Shown here piece by piece: positions 31,836-42,834 of a stretch of 58,938 nt of DNA; the first letter of the stretch is position 1; the number at the start of each line of letters is the position of its first letter. The DNA comes from a virus. Both the position numbers and the translations under genes were made by a program. The stretch lies in the IMG/VR virus record IMGVR_UViG_3300030114_000013, positions 1 through 58,938 of that record. One strand, 5' to 3'. The notes under the pieces were generated by a model. The model was not told the DNA's origin. It searched no databases and saw only the letters and a list, made by a program, of their open reading frames with translations.

Positions 31836-34520
31836 ATGAGTGAAAAAAGTAATATATGGGAACTAGATGTGAATAATATTTACAAAGACTATAGAAGGAT
31901 GTCAACAGAACAATTAGAAAATAAATATATAGGTGTTAGTATAAGTACAATTAAAAATATGTTAAAAAAATATAACTTTGAGGTTAGTAAAAAAAATATT
32001 AATTTAAATTTGTCAAAAGAAGAAATAATATTTATGTACGAATCTTTGCTAACAGGTGAAATTAAATCTTTGTCTAGTGGGATTTTATCTTGTGATAATA
32101 AAACAAAATATTTAAAAATTATATTTAGATACTTAGTTGAAGATATACTAAAATGGAATAAGCAGGATTTAATAAATAAATATAGTGGTAAAGTATTAGA
32201 TAAATACTTTTTAAAAGGGGCAATATCAACAGTGAAAATACCTACGTATGAATTATTAAATTCATCATTTCCACAATATAATATAAAATCATGGGAACTA
32301 AAATCTTCAAATGTAGGAAATGGATTTTGGAATGATAATAATATTAATGATTCTATTATATGGTTAAAAAACAAATTATTAAAGGATAAAAATTTAGATA
32401 ATATAAACCAATGTGCAAGATATGGGTTCGATAAAATATTAGAAGAATATAATTTAGTAGGAATGCGTTGTCAAAAATTTGATAGTACGATTGAAGTCTA
32501 CGAGAAAATGTATAATTGTACATATGATAAACAAGAGATGTTAAAAGAAAATTATACTTTCAATATTAATCCTATACTAAATATAGAAACTAAATTAAAT
32601 AATAATATTTATGTGATTCAAAATAAGTATTATGAGTTAGACGATATAAAGAAAACGCTCTGTAATGAAATTATTAGATTTTGTGAAGAAAATAATAAAT
32701 ATCCTGAAATGCATGATATGAGTAATAAAAATGGATATATTTCACAAAGTCAATTTACTAGATATATGAATGGCTTTATAAATGTTTATAAATTTATATC
32801 ACCTGTAAGTAATACAAAAGGTGGAGGTTCAAAAGTTAATGATACTTTAATAAAACCTAAAATACAAATATGTGAGTGTTGTGGCAAAGAGAAACTATTT
32901 ACCGAAGAATATTTTAATTCAAGAACAAATTCAAAATTTGGATTGAGCTATATATGTAAAGTATGTGGTAATGAGATGTCCACCATAAAAAGATATAATA
33001 AATTAGGAATAAAAATAGAAAGGATAGGTGATTTGAGTGTTGGACAGTGGTGGGAATATTTATATAAAGGAAAGTTATATAGTCTCCCTAGCCAATTTTA
33101 TAAAAATGAAAACTATCCCCAATTATTAAATTATATCATAAATGATTATTTAAATATTATAACAAAAGAACATATTATAGAATGGTTTAAAACGCCAAAT
33201 TTAAAAAAATATAAAATTAATGATATAGTATTTAAAATGGGTGGTAAAATAAAAGCTCTACAATTAAGTTTTCCAGAAATGAACTTTGTTGAAAAAGATT
33301 TCGAAATGTATACAAAAGAGAGTGTATTTGCATTAGTGGATGATTTTATTACCATAAATAATTTAACAATAGAAGATATATTAAAAGGAAAAACTAATTT
33401 AAGAGAAGATAAGAAAATGACAGCAATGATGTCACGATTAAACAACAAAGATATCGGATTAAATGACCTGTTAGTTTGGTATTTAAAAGAAAAGAACATG
33501 ACACATCCGATTAGCAAACAAAATATTTCTATTTATGATTTTAATAAATCAAGCAATTTTTTCAAAGATAAAGATAATAGAATTAATAATATAAAACATT
33601 ATTGTGAAAATATCTGTAAAGAAAATGTTTTGAATTCCATTAATGATACAGATAGTTTAAAACAATGGATATTTAAGTATTTTAAGCAAAGCAATATTGC
33701 CAACGTGTTTCCTTGTTATCATAGATATTATAAGGGTTTATATAATCTTTTAATTGATTGTTATCCACAAATAAAAGAAAATAATATCTTATTTGAATGG
33801 GAATGGACTCAATGTGGTAAAAATAATATTGAATTTTTGATAAATATGCTTAGAGAATATGTGTTATATAGAATGAATGATGTAGTGGTTGATATTATAA
33901 AAGATGCTCCTAATTATATAAATATAGCATATTTTAATGTGATGTTTTCAAAAATGAATAAACATATAGCAAAGCATAGATTTAAAAATTATTATGAATG
34001 GCTATGTTTAGCATTCCCAGAGTATAAAGATGAATGGAAAAAGGAAGATTTTAAAATTATTGTCGCAAAGGATGGTAATGAATTAGATAGTTTTGAAGAA
34101 CGAGACGTCTATGAGTATATACAAAGTGAGTATATATTTAAGTTTGTAAAACCTATTGGTAAGACTAGAAGTGGGAAATATACATTTAAATTAGATGAAA
34201 CGTACGAATATGAAAAATTTTGTCCTGATTTTGTAATAGAATACATTTATAAAGACAATAAAAAAATAAAATTATCCAAACCAATTATAATTGAGTATTA
34301 TGGGATGTATGAAGAGTTAAATAAAAATAAGATATTTACTAAATATAGAGAAAAGACATTGGTTAAAGAAAAATACTATAAAAGTAATAAAGATATATAT
34401 TATATTGGAATATATCCAAAAGACATCAAAAATAACTATGAGGGTCTAGCCAAAAAGCTAGGCTCTTTTTATATGGAAAATTTATTGAATATTTTACAGA
34501 TTGTTGACAAAGCAATATAA
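31836..34520 (+). CDS. Large PD-(D/E)XK/Vsr-like endonuclease with zinc finger
   Basis: An 894-residue protein starting at ATG 31836 behind GGAGGGG. The C-terminal 150 residues look like a restriction-type nuclease fold: SFEERDVYEYI near 752-762, CPDFVIEY with Asp798, IIIEYYG with Glu near 820, then YREKTLVKEKYY and YYIGIYP. This resembles Vsr-type phage homing endonucleases. Around 346-378 is a zinc finger, C-x2-C...CKVCG, of the same treble-clef type as in the two terminase-like small proteins of this window. Two thirds of the protein consist of helical segments that seem to repeat (W-x-E/F-x-WL-x-AFPEY/SFPQY patterns), perhaps DNA-reading modules. A mobile endonuclease serving a homing or competition role is inferred. 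Confidence 0.6.
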   Translation: MSEKSNIWELDVNNIYKDYRRMSTEQLENKYIGVSISTIKNMLKKYNFEVSKKNINLNLSKEEIIFMYESLLTGEIKSLSSGILSCDNKTKYLKIIFRYLVEDILKWNKQDLINKYSGKVLDKYFLKGAISTVKIPTYELLNSSFPQYNIKSWELKSSNVGNGFWNDNNINDSIIWLKNKLLKDKNLDNINQCARYGFDKILEEYNLVGMRCQKFDSTIEVYEKMYNCTYDKQEMLKENYTFNINPILNIETKLNNNIYVIQNKYYELDDIKKTLCNEIIRFCEENNKYPEMHDMSNKNGYISQSQFTRYMNGFINVYKFISPVSNTKGGGSKVNDTLIKPKIQICECCGKEKLFTEEYFNSRTNSKFGLSYICKVCGNEMSTIKRYNKLGIKIERIGDLSVGQWWEYLYKGKLYSLPSQFYKNENYPQLLNYIINDYLNIITKEHIIEWFKTPNLKKYKINDIVFKMGGKIKALQLSFPEMNFVEKDFEMYTKESVFALVDDFITINNLTIEDILKGKTNLREDKKMTAMMSRLNNKDIGLNDLLVWYLKEKNMTHPISKQNISIYDFNKSSNFFKDKDNRINNIKHYCENICKENVLNSINDTDSLKQWIFKYFKQSNIANVFPCYHRYYKGLYNLLIDCYPQIKENNILFEWEWTQCGKNNIEFLINMLREYVLYRMNDVVVDIIKDAPNYINIAYFNVMFSKMNKHIAKHRFKNYYEWLCLAFPEYKDEWKKEDFKIIVAKDGNELDSFEERDVYEYIQSEYIFKFVKPIGKTRSGKYTFKLDETYEYEKFCPDFVIEYIYKDNKKIKLSKPIIIEYYGMYEELNKNKIFTKYREKTLVKEKYYKSNKDIYYIGIYPKDIKNNYEGLAKKLGSFYMENLLNILQIVDKAI

Positions 34521-34526
34521 AAATAA

Positions 34527-34556
34527 TTGGAATAATTATCTAACTCATGTTATAAT
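34527..34556 (+). promoter_or_regulatory. Promoter of the SHOCT-protein gene
   Basis: TTGGAA (34527-34532), 18-base spacer, TATAAT (34551-34556), 25 bases before the gene. Confidence 0.7.
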
Positions 34557-34581
34557 CTTCTTATAAAGGGGTGGTTATAAC

Positions 34582-35340
34582 ATGATATTGGGAATAGGTG
34601 TAATAGTAGTATTTCTTATTATTATAATATGGGCAATTAGTTCTAATGATAAAGATGAAATATTAAAAGAAACATATATGAAAAATAATAATATACCTAC
34701 AAACGCAAATAATATAGCTTATTATGAATTAAATAAACAACAATTTCAAAAAAATTATTTTATGGGAAGCCACGGAGAATTAATAAGTGGGAAAAATAGT
34801 TATTTATGGAGAGATACAAATTCTATCATAATATGTAATGCAATTACTTTAATTAATATAAAAAATGATTATAAAAATATCGTAGAAAAAACAATAATAA
34901 CTATTGCAAATATAAAATTTTATACAAGAGATGGAGAATATAGAGTCGATAATATAGTAGAAGGTGGAGGAGTTAGTATAACAGGTGCTATAGTTGGTGG
35001 AGTTATTGCTGGTGGAGTTGGAACAGTATTAGCAGGAAGAAAAAAGACAACAACTACTCAAAAAGAAGTAGACAATAGAAGAACATATTTATATTATGTT
35101 GAAGATAATCAAGATAAACGCATAGTTTTTACTTCAAAAAGTTATGATATTCTATTAGAATTAATACCTAATAAAGATTTTGGATTCATTGAAAAGAATA
35201 AAATTCTAGAATCGAGTACACCTAAAGAAAATAATAGTATATATAATGACATTGAACAATTAGCTAATCTCAAAGATAAAGGTATTTTAACACAAGAAGA
35301 GTTTAATGAAAAGAAAATCGCATTACTAGAAAAAATTTAG
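34582..35340 (+). CDS. Membrane-anchored protein with C-terminal SHOCT domain
   Basis: A 252-residue protein. Residues 2-20 form a membrane anchor (ILGIGVIVVFLIIIIWAI). The middle has a PH-like or beta region that ends in a glycine-rich stretch (GGGVSITGAIVGGVIAGGVGT), similar to that in SHOCT-linked proteins, possibly a second membrane-associated segment. The last 30 residues (IEQLANLKDKGILTQEEFNEKKIALLEKI) are a classic SHOCT domain, a short C-terminal oligomerisation module. With its own promoter and terminator it is a free-standing unit, probably expressed from the lysogen. Its function is unknown. Confidence 0.75.
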   Translation: MILGIGVIVVFLIIIIWAISSNDKDEILKETYMKNNNIPTNANNIAYYELNKQQFQKNYFMGSHGELISGKNSYLWRDTNSIIICNAITLINIKNDYKNIVEKTIITIANIKFYTRDGEYRVDNIVEGGGVSITGAIVGGVIAGGVGTVLAGRKKTTTTQKEVDNRRTYLYYVEDNQDKRIVFTSKSYDILLELIPNKDFGFIEKNKILESSTPKENNSIYNDIEQLANLKDKGILTQEEFNEKKIALLEKI

Positions 35341-35358
35341 TATAAGTTATTTAATATT

Positions 35359-35389
35359 AAGACTTTCATTTTTAATGAAGGTCTTTTTA
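35359..35389 (+). terminator. Intrinsic terminator ending the accessory island
   Basis: AAGACTTTCAT (35359-35369) pairs with ATGAAGGTCTT (35375-35385), followed by TTTTTATT. Confidence 0.85.
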
Positions 35390-35446
35390 TTATAAAAATT
35401 TTAAAAAATAAATCATATGATATACATATAAAAAGGAGAGATAATA

Positions 35447-36052
35447 ATGGCTAAATTAAGAGATGATAGTATAAAAAAGAAAATCAGAGTCACATATGGA
35501 GATTATAATATTATAAATCCAGAATTTAAAAAAGAAATTTATTCAGAATTGGCTCAAATGATTAGAAATAATTCTATTGAAGTACAAATTGATGAAAATT
35601 TGGAACAATCATTATCTGATATTAAAATTGATAATACAGTAAGAATAATGAGATATATGTTAATAAATTTAACTAATATTGAAAATGAAGAATATTGGAA
35701 TAATATTGACGATACTCAATTAGACGAAAATTTAAATTATTCAGATGGAGAATTCAAGCAAATAATACAAACATTAATTGATATTATGTTAGAAATTGCA
35801 CATGATAATAAATTAGAAGACACAAGAAAATTAAATATATTAAATGACAAATTAATTGAATTTAAAGAAAGTATGACTTCTAGCATGAAAATGCAAAAAA
35901 CTTTAGCAAGTCTGAATTTAGATATGGATAAATTAATAAAAATTGAACAAGGTGATGAAGTTGTGATGAAAGAGTTTCAAGATAATATAGTTAATGAATT
36001 AGAAAAACAAAATAAACCTAAAAGACAATATACAAAGAAAACTAAAAAATAG
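35447..36052 (+). CDS. Probable tail assembly chaperone
   Basis: A 201-residue protein directly upstream of the tape-measure gene, the standard place of the tail assembly chaperone. It is helical, with a strongly basic end (KPKRQYTKKTKK). Such genes often make a longer product by ribosomal frameshift. The end of this gene has ACTAAAAAATAG, but the -1 frame stays open only for about 14 codons, so no long extension is seen. It belongs to the tail module that resumes here after the island. Confidence 0.6.
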   Translation: MAKLRDDSIKKKIRVTYGDYNIINPEFKKEIYSELAQMIRNNSIEVQIDENLEQSLSDIKIDNTVRIMRYMLINLTNIENEEYWNNIDDTQLDENLNYSDGEFKQIIQTLIDIMLEIAHDNKLEDTRKLNILNDKLIEFKESMTSSMKMQKTLASLNLDMDKLIKIEQGDEVVMKEFQDNIVNELEKQNKPKRQYTKKTKK

Positions 36053-36053
36053 T

Positions 36054-36082
36054 AGAGAGTAATATTAATTACTCTCTTTTTT
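36054..36082 (+). terminator. Strong terminator between chaperone and tape measure
   Basis: AGAGAGTAAT (36054-36063) pairs perfectly with ATTACTCTCT (36068-36077) and is followed by TTTTTTG. A perfect terminator this close to the tape-measure start (30 bases) implies either read-through/antitermination or a polymerase insensitive to it. Confidence 0.85.
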
Positions 36083-36111
36083 GTTGTAAATAGAAAGGAG
36101 TGTAATTAAAT

Positions 36112-38270
36112 ATGGGAAGTTATCAAAATTCAATAATGCTTGGTTTAAAATTAGAAAGTAAAGATAGTATTGAGGGAAAGTTAAAAACATTAATAGGAAC
36201 TTTAAATGCTACAAAAATAGATTTAGATATAAATATTAAAAATTCAGATGTAGCAAAACAATTAGAAACTTTAACAAATTTAGCAAATAATTTTAAAGCT
36301 AATTTAGGTGGCAATATTTCGTTAGGTAATGTTAATGAAATTATCAATCAAGCAACCACATCTATGGAAAGATTAAATACAGAAGTACTAAAAACTAAAA
36401 CGGTTTTAAATCAAAATGGTACAGGAAGTCGATATTCTGATATAGCAAATGGTATAGGGGTAGTTACAAAACAGACAGAAATTCTTAATCAAGAAACTAA
36501 GAAATGGGAAGTAACTGAAAAGGGAAAAACTACTACAATTATAAATAATGAAAAAATAAAAAAGACACTTGACGATATTGTACAAGCACAAGAGAAATTG
36601 AACGTTTTAGAATCAAGAGGAAATATTAATATCAATCAAATAGATGTTTTGAAAAATAATTTAAGTGGTGCATATGATAATATAAAAGGCAATAATAGTA
36701 TTTATAATTCTCGTGACATAACATCGTATTTGAATCAAGTAAAAAAATTAGAAAATGAAGAAAATAATTTATTAAAGATTCAAACTGAAGGAAAATTTTT
36801 ATATGAACAATATGAAAAAGAAAAAACTCAAACTACTCAACAAGAATATGCTAAGAGACAACAATTAGAGTCGAAAGTTGATGATACATGGCAAAAATTA
36901 CTTTATGAACAAGAACAAAAAAATGCTAGTGATAGTGAAAAATTAGCAAATCAAATTCAAGATGCTTGGGATAAAACTTATAAAGATAGAGTTACTTCAG
37001 AACAAAATGCAATACAACAAATAGAGGCTAATGAAAAGAAAGCTTATGATAATGAAATATTAAGACTTGGTGAACAGTCTATTGCTCAACAAAAGGCGGA
37101 ACAAGACTTAATAAATCAAATGGCAAATGGTAGAGAAAAATCTGAAATAAAAACACAACAGATAGATAGAAGCCAAGAATTAGCCCAATCTAAAGCAATT
37201 AATCAGTCAATTGAAGAAGAATATAAGTTAGAACAAGAAAAGGAACAAGTATTAGTTAAACAAGAAGAAGCATACAGACAAATTGATGTATTAAAATCTA
37301 ATGGAATAATAAGCAATAATGATATTTCTAATCTTGAAAAAATGACTCAAGAAGCTGATTCTTTACAAAAGATTAATGGCGTTATTAAGTCAATCATGTC
37401 AACTTCTATGATGAAAGAATCTCCAATGGTTTCTCTTTCAAAACAAATAGAAGATGCTCAAATTAAATTGGACAAAATGAAATCCACGTTCGGAAATAAA
37501 TTGCCAAATGGTTTTACAGATTCTATCCAATCAAGTCTTAATAAAATAAAAGAAGATTTGAAAACCACTGATGAACTAGGGTTTAATGGATTAAGAACAA
37601 ATCTAAATAAAATAAATACTGATATGAAAGTAACTACTAACGAAACTCAACAATTGGTTAATTCACTGAAAGAAACTAATAATGGTGGGTTTTTTAGTGG
37701 AATTTCTGGATTTTTAGGTAAAGTAGGTATTTTCTATGGAGTGCAACAGGTAGTTCAAGAAATAAGTCAACAATTTAAAAATGCTAGTGATTATGTACTG
37801 ACTTTAGATAAAAATATTAGCAACATTGAAATTGTGACAGGAAAAAGCAAAGACGAAGTAGTTCAACTTACTAATAAATTTAAAGAATTGGGAGCACAAT
37901 TACATACGACTAATGTTGAAATGATGTCAGGATCAGAAGAACTTTTAAGGGCAGGTTATTCTTCCGAAGATACTAAAAAAATGATGGAACAATCAGTTAT
38001 TGGGGCTAAAATATCTGGACAAACTACTCAACAAGTTTCAGAACAATTAATTGCGATAAAAAATGCTTTTAATATGTCAGCAGATAGTATGTCGCATGTA
38101 ATTGACACATTCAGCAAAATGGATAATACTTCCAGCACAAGTTTTAAAGAGTTAGCAGATGCTATACAAAGAACATCTTATAATGCCCAAATGGCAAAAG
38201 TTCCGTTAGATACTTTGACAAGCTATATCACAACTGTAAGTGAAAAAACAAGAAGAGAAGCGTCCACCAT
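36112..38270 (+). CDS. Tape-measure protein, exon 1
   Basis: Encodes the first 719 residues and the first two bases of codon 720. The N-terminus is a long coiled coil (Gln/Lys/Glu-rich). From about residue 540 comes the conserved TP901-1-type tape-measure core (KVGIFYGVQQVVQEISQQF...TTNVEMMSGSEELLRAGYS...SQQTTQQVSEQL-like...LDTLTSYITTVSEKTRREAST). Reading on past 38270 enters the intron and reaches a false stop at 38287-38289. After removal of 38271-38543 the frame joins exactly and restores the family sequence STIGESFKSIFSRYEN. The full protein, about 2022 residues, sets the tail length (about 300 nm at 1.5 A per residue). Confidence 0.88.
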
Positions 38271-38543
38271 AAACATACCTGTGGCTTAATAGAGTAATCT
38301 ATTTCGAATAACTCATCTAAACGGGGAAGGCTAAGTTGCTAAAGCAATATGCTAACCTACCGTGCTAAATTAATTAGAATAATCTAATTATAAAAGCCTA
38401 ACGACTATTATGTACACTCAAGTGAGTGGAAAAGGTGAGTATCCTATTAATTAGGATAGTGATATAGTCTCAACGTCTATGGAAATATAGAGAAGTTCAT
38501 AAGAGAACTGACTAAATTATAACGAATTTAGTTGAAGAAAATG
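38271..38543 (+). ncRNA. Group I self-splicing intron (273 nt, no ORF)
   Basis: The intron follows exon U at 38270 and ends in G at 38543. P1 pairs exon CCAU with GUGG (38281-38284), ending in the required U-G; P10 pairs the exon 2 start AGG with CCU (38278-38280) directly next to P1. Core elements occur in order: P2 (GAGT...ACTC), AACGGGGAAGGC, P5 hairpin TTGC-TAAA-GCAA, P6a TAATTAGA-ATAA-TCTAATTA, AACGACTAT pairing with ATAGTCTC for P7, stems CACTC/GAGTG and TATCCTA/TAGGATA, and ACTAAATT/AATTTAGT near the end. Splicing restores one open frame. It carries no endonuclease gene, so it could be moved only by one acting in trans. Confidence 0.88.
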
Positions 38544-41500
38544 AGGAGAGTCTTTTAAAAGTATTTTTTCACGTTATGAAAATATTAAGCTTGGAGCAGT
38601 CGATGATGACGGAAAAACAATAAATGATACAGAAAAAATAATGAATAAAATTGGAATTAGTATAAGAACAAATAAAGGTGAATTTAAAGATTTCAATACT
38701 GTGCTTGAACAGTTTATGGGAAAGGTTAAATCTGGCTCGGTAAATCAAGTTGAAATGTTGGGTGCAGTACAAGCCCTTGCTGGCACGAGACAAAAAGAAT
38801 CTTTATTAGCTCTTGTGGAAAATATGGATGCGTTAAAACAACATCAACAAGATATGGCTACTGCTACAGGTTCAGCAAAGAAAGCATTTGATGATGTTTA
38901 TTCAAATTCATTAGATGCTAAAGTTAATGACCTTAAAAGGTCATTTGAAGGATTATATGAAAAAATATTAAGTTCTGATTCATTAAAGTGGTTAATCACA
39001 GAAGCTACTCAACTAGTAACTGCATTATCCAATATAGATGGGAAAACAATAGCTTTTATTGCAACTATAGGTGGATTGGTTTTAGTAATGTCTAAATTAG
39101 CTAAAATTAATAAAGAATTATTAGCATTAAAATCTATTGATGAAGCAATGGGATTAACTAAACTATTAGGATTAGCAACTGGAATTGGAGTTTTTGAAGG
39201 AGAAGTTACAGGATTAGGAGTTGCCTTTGGTTCACTTAAAGCTGGAATAGCAAGTGCTACAGAGTCAGCGATAGCTTTTATGGTTACACCATTAGGACTT
39301 ACATTGGGAGCTTTGTCGGTAGTACTAGGACTAGTTGTAGGTGGATTTGTTGCATATGAGCAACACGAAAAAGCATTAACAGAGCAATCAAAATCACTTA
39401 AAACTGCACTAGACGGAGTAAACGAAAGTCTTAAAAATGGTGACACAAAAGGTGCTAGTGAAAATCTCGATAAGATTAAAAAAGAGCAAGATGAGTATAA
39501 GAAAATAATTGATTTAAAAAAAGATTATCAAGATAAATTGGCAAATGCAAGTGAAACTAAAATTGTCGGTCAATATGGTTTAACTGAGGCAGAACAATAT
39601 AGGCAAATGATTAATGGTTTAGATAAACAACTTACTGAACATAAAAAAGTATTAGCCGATGCTGGAATTTCTGAAGAAGTTTTTGCTGAAGCACAAGCAA
39701 AAATAGTCAATCAAAACATCGTAGATAAGATAAAAGCAGAAACTAAAGCACAAGTTGAACATAGAGAAAATGTTGAAGCAAATACAGAAGAGTACAAAAA
39801 GTATATTTCTACTGTACAAGATTTATATTCTCAATATCAAAATTTATCATCTAAAGAAAATTTAAGTGCTGAACAAAAAATCCAATTAGCTTCTGTAGTA
39901 GAACAATTACAAGGAAAGATTGGTAACTTAAATACTGAGATGGATTCAAGTGGTAAAGTTTATATTACGAATACTGGATTAATTAGTGATTCAATCAGTT
40001 ATTATAATAAAGAAGGAAATTCAGTTGAAGTTTTAACTCAAATAAAACTTAGTAATGCTAAAAATAGTGCTGAGTGGGAATATAATAATACCAAAATCAC
40101 ATATGAACAAACATTACAACGAATCAATGACTATAAAGCTGAAATCAATGCTATAAAAGAGTTAATGTCAGCTAGAATAAATTCAGCACAATCTGAAATA
40201 AATAATATACCTCAAAATGATTCAAACTCAGACCTTAAACAATCTCAAATAGAACATATGGCTTTACATGGAAATCAAATAGATAATAGTAAAATAAACT
40301 CTGTAAATGAACAGATAAATAAATTACAAGCAGGAAAAGATGCTATAGATAAATTGTATAATTCAATGACTATTCCTAATGGTAATGCTTCAAATCTTTC
40401 AGCACCATCTAATGGAGATTATATGCCTTCTGGTGGGGATTCTAGCGAGAAAAAAAAGGCAGAAAAAGAACTTGAAGATTCAGAAAAGAAAATGATAGAT
40501 GATATAACTGATGCTTACAATAAAGCCAAAGATATTATATCAAATGATATTGAAGAAATAGATGCAAAGATAACTGATTTAGGTGAAGCTGATAACTCTA
40601 ATTTTGTAAAAAGAGTAGATTATACAACAGATAAAATAAAAGCACAAGCAAAAGAAGTTGATTTAGCTAATGAACAATTGATGTCACTTGGAAATATAAC
40701 TGTCACTACTGCTGAAGCACAAGAATCACTTGAGAATGCTACATTGAAGGCAAGTAAAGAATTACGAACACAGAAGTTGGAAGCAACTAAATTAACACAA
40801 GAGTTACAAAAAACTTTACAAGCACAAGAAAAATTAGTTATTGAACAAGAAAAAAATGTAGCTGAAGGTATTTTAGATGCAAATCAAAAAGAAAAAACTA
40901 AACAGTTAGAAGATTTAACGACCGCTACTGAAACCGCACATCAAGCCACTTTAGATTCATACGAAGCTGAATTAAAAGCACTGGAAAAAGAGAATGATGA
41001 AAAAGAAAAATCTAATGAATTGACTGAAAAGAAATTAGCATTAGCAGAAGCTGAAGCACAATTAGCACGTGATGAAAAACAAAGAAGTGTTCAAACATTA
41101 GTAGAACAAAAAGACGGTTCATTTCAATATCAATATGTTTTAGATCAAAAGACTGTAAATGATGATAAAAAAGCAGTAACAGATGCAAAAAAAGATTTAG
41201 CAGATACTAAAGCAAAACAAGAATTAGAAGATGCTAAAGCAGTAATAGAAGCGAAAAAAACTGCTGAGGATGAATTATATAAAAAGCAACAAAAAATACT
41301 TAAACAACATTCAGACGATATAAAAGAAGAACAAGAAAGAGAAAAGAAAACTTTAGATACTTATTATTCTGATATTGAAAAATTAGCTAAGGATAGACTG
41401 GCTGAATTAAGTCAACAATATGGAGATAACTGGGATGCAATAGCAAAAACTATTGAAACGAAATTAAAAGAAACCCAAGCTAAATTTACTGCAATGACTA

Positions 41501-42453
41501 CCATTCAAAATACTTGGGGAGACAAAGGACTTCAAGAAGCTTTAAAAGATGGCGATGGTTTAGACAATTTTAATAATTATATAATCAAAAATAAAAACAA
41601 TATAACAAAAAATTCGAATACAGATATAAGTGAAATAGCTAAAGAAATACAAAACATTAAAGATGCTCAAAACGATGTTAAAAACAATACTATAGAATCA
41701 GATGATATTATAAGTTATACATCTGATAGTAAAAATAGTATAAGTAAAGTTGTTGAAAGTGATTTGGCAAGTTTAAAATCACAATTTACAACATTGCAAG
41801 ATACTAATAAATCTATTGAAGATGAATATGATGCACATTATAAAAAACTAGCAGATAAACAAATGGTGGCACAAAATGACCAACAAACAAGTTTAAAGAA
41901 TTTTGCCGAGACATATTCTAAATTCACTGATAAATTCTTAGAATTAGTGCAAATGGTATATGATTATAGATTTACTAATATTGTTAGTATTGGAAAAGCA
42001 TCTACAGATTTGATAATGCAAGCCTTAATTATATGTGAAGAAAGTTTTGAGAAGATAACAGAAATTTGGAATAAGACTCATGCAGAAGAAGACTGGATTA
42101 GTAATATTGATATATCATCAATTGTAGCAGATATGGATGCATTTAAGAAGTCAGTAAGTGATAATATTAGCAATAAAGCAAGTTTATACGATAACAATAA
42201 CAATCCTTTATATAGTGAATCAGCAAGGTCAAAATATGTAGATACTAGTGCTTATGCTAATCAATCAGCTTATACATTAGGTAATTCTAATTTACTATCA
42301 CCTATCTCAACTAATACAACTAACAATAATTCTAACGAAAAGACTATTTATCAGACTACAGTTCAAAATGTTAATGTTAATGCAGATAATGCTAAAGAAT
42401 TTTTTAATAGTGTAGTTGATATGGTTGATAGTATAACCAATTTATCAAAGTAA
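38544..42453 (+). CDS. Tape-measure protein, exon 2
   Basis: Starts with the last base of the split codon and GGAGAGTCT (Gly-Glu-Ser) and encodes about 1302 residues. First comes the rest of the tape-measure core (FKSIFSRYENIKLG, then EMLGAVQALAG), next hydrophobic helices at about 39,050-39,360 that are predicted to enter the host membrane during DNA ejection, then very long coiled coils rich in Gln, Lys and Ala. Late in the protein the segment SVQTLVEQKD-x-SFQYQYV occurs, which is also found in the secreted protein at 44135. The apparent ATG at 38641 is only an internal Met. The gene is followed by a weak hairpin (42467-42488). Confidence 0.88.
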
Positions 42454-42516
42454 TAAATATAAAATAGGTAGAGATTAATTTCTCTACCTTATATTATGAA
42501 TAGAGGTGAAATTTAA

Positions 42517-42804
42517 ATGTCAGAACTAATAACTGCAAAAAGATTAGTTGACGCAATGAAAAAACACGCAAATAACGCAATATCAAACGATGCAATAACA
42601 AAAATACATCAAATGGGTGTTGTAACAGAAGTTCCAATAGATGGAACTCACATTTATACTATCGAAATTAATGATGAAATTTTTAAAATACCATGTAGGA
42701 GTGATTTGAATCTATCAATTGGAAACATTGTAATAATTATGTGTTTTAATGGAAATAAAAGTCAACGTTGGATAATAGACAAAAAAGATTGGACAAGTTG
42801 GTAA
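42517..42804 (+). CDS. Small tail/baseplate protein
   Basis: A 95-residue protein with a good AGAGGTGA site after the tape-measure gene. The C-terminal half is made of short strands (YTIEINDEIFKIPCRSDLNLSIGNIVIIMCFNG) that suggest an OB-fold like the small baseplate proteins found between tape measure and hub in Firmicute phages. The next gene follows after 30 bases. The assignment is by position and fold impression only. Confidence 0.6.
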   Translation: MSELITAKRLVDAMKKHANNAISNDAITKIHQMGVVTEVPIDGTHIYTIEINDEIFKIPCRSDLNLSIGNIVIIMCFNGNKSQRWIIDKKDWTSW

Positions 42805-42834
42805 ATAAATTATACTTTAAAAGGTGGTGATATA

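Noticed and set aside
31889-32374. 161-codon minus-strand ORF in the endonuclease-like gene
   Set aside because: It is a shadow caused by A/T-rich codons and has no ribosome site.
36020-36060. Programmed -1 frameshift at the end of the tail chaperone gene
   Set aside because: The A-rich tract could slip, but the -1 frame stays open for only about 14 codons, so no family-typical extension exists.
38271-38640. Tape-measure break as a frameshift or pseudogene
   Set aside because: The 273-base insert has group I intron pairing, and removal restores the reading frame and the family sequence exactly.
39009-39446. 145-codon minus-strand ORF in the tape-measure gene
   Set aside because: It mirrors an Ala/Gly-rich hydrophobic coding stretch, has no ribosome site and opposes a strongly supported gene.
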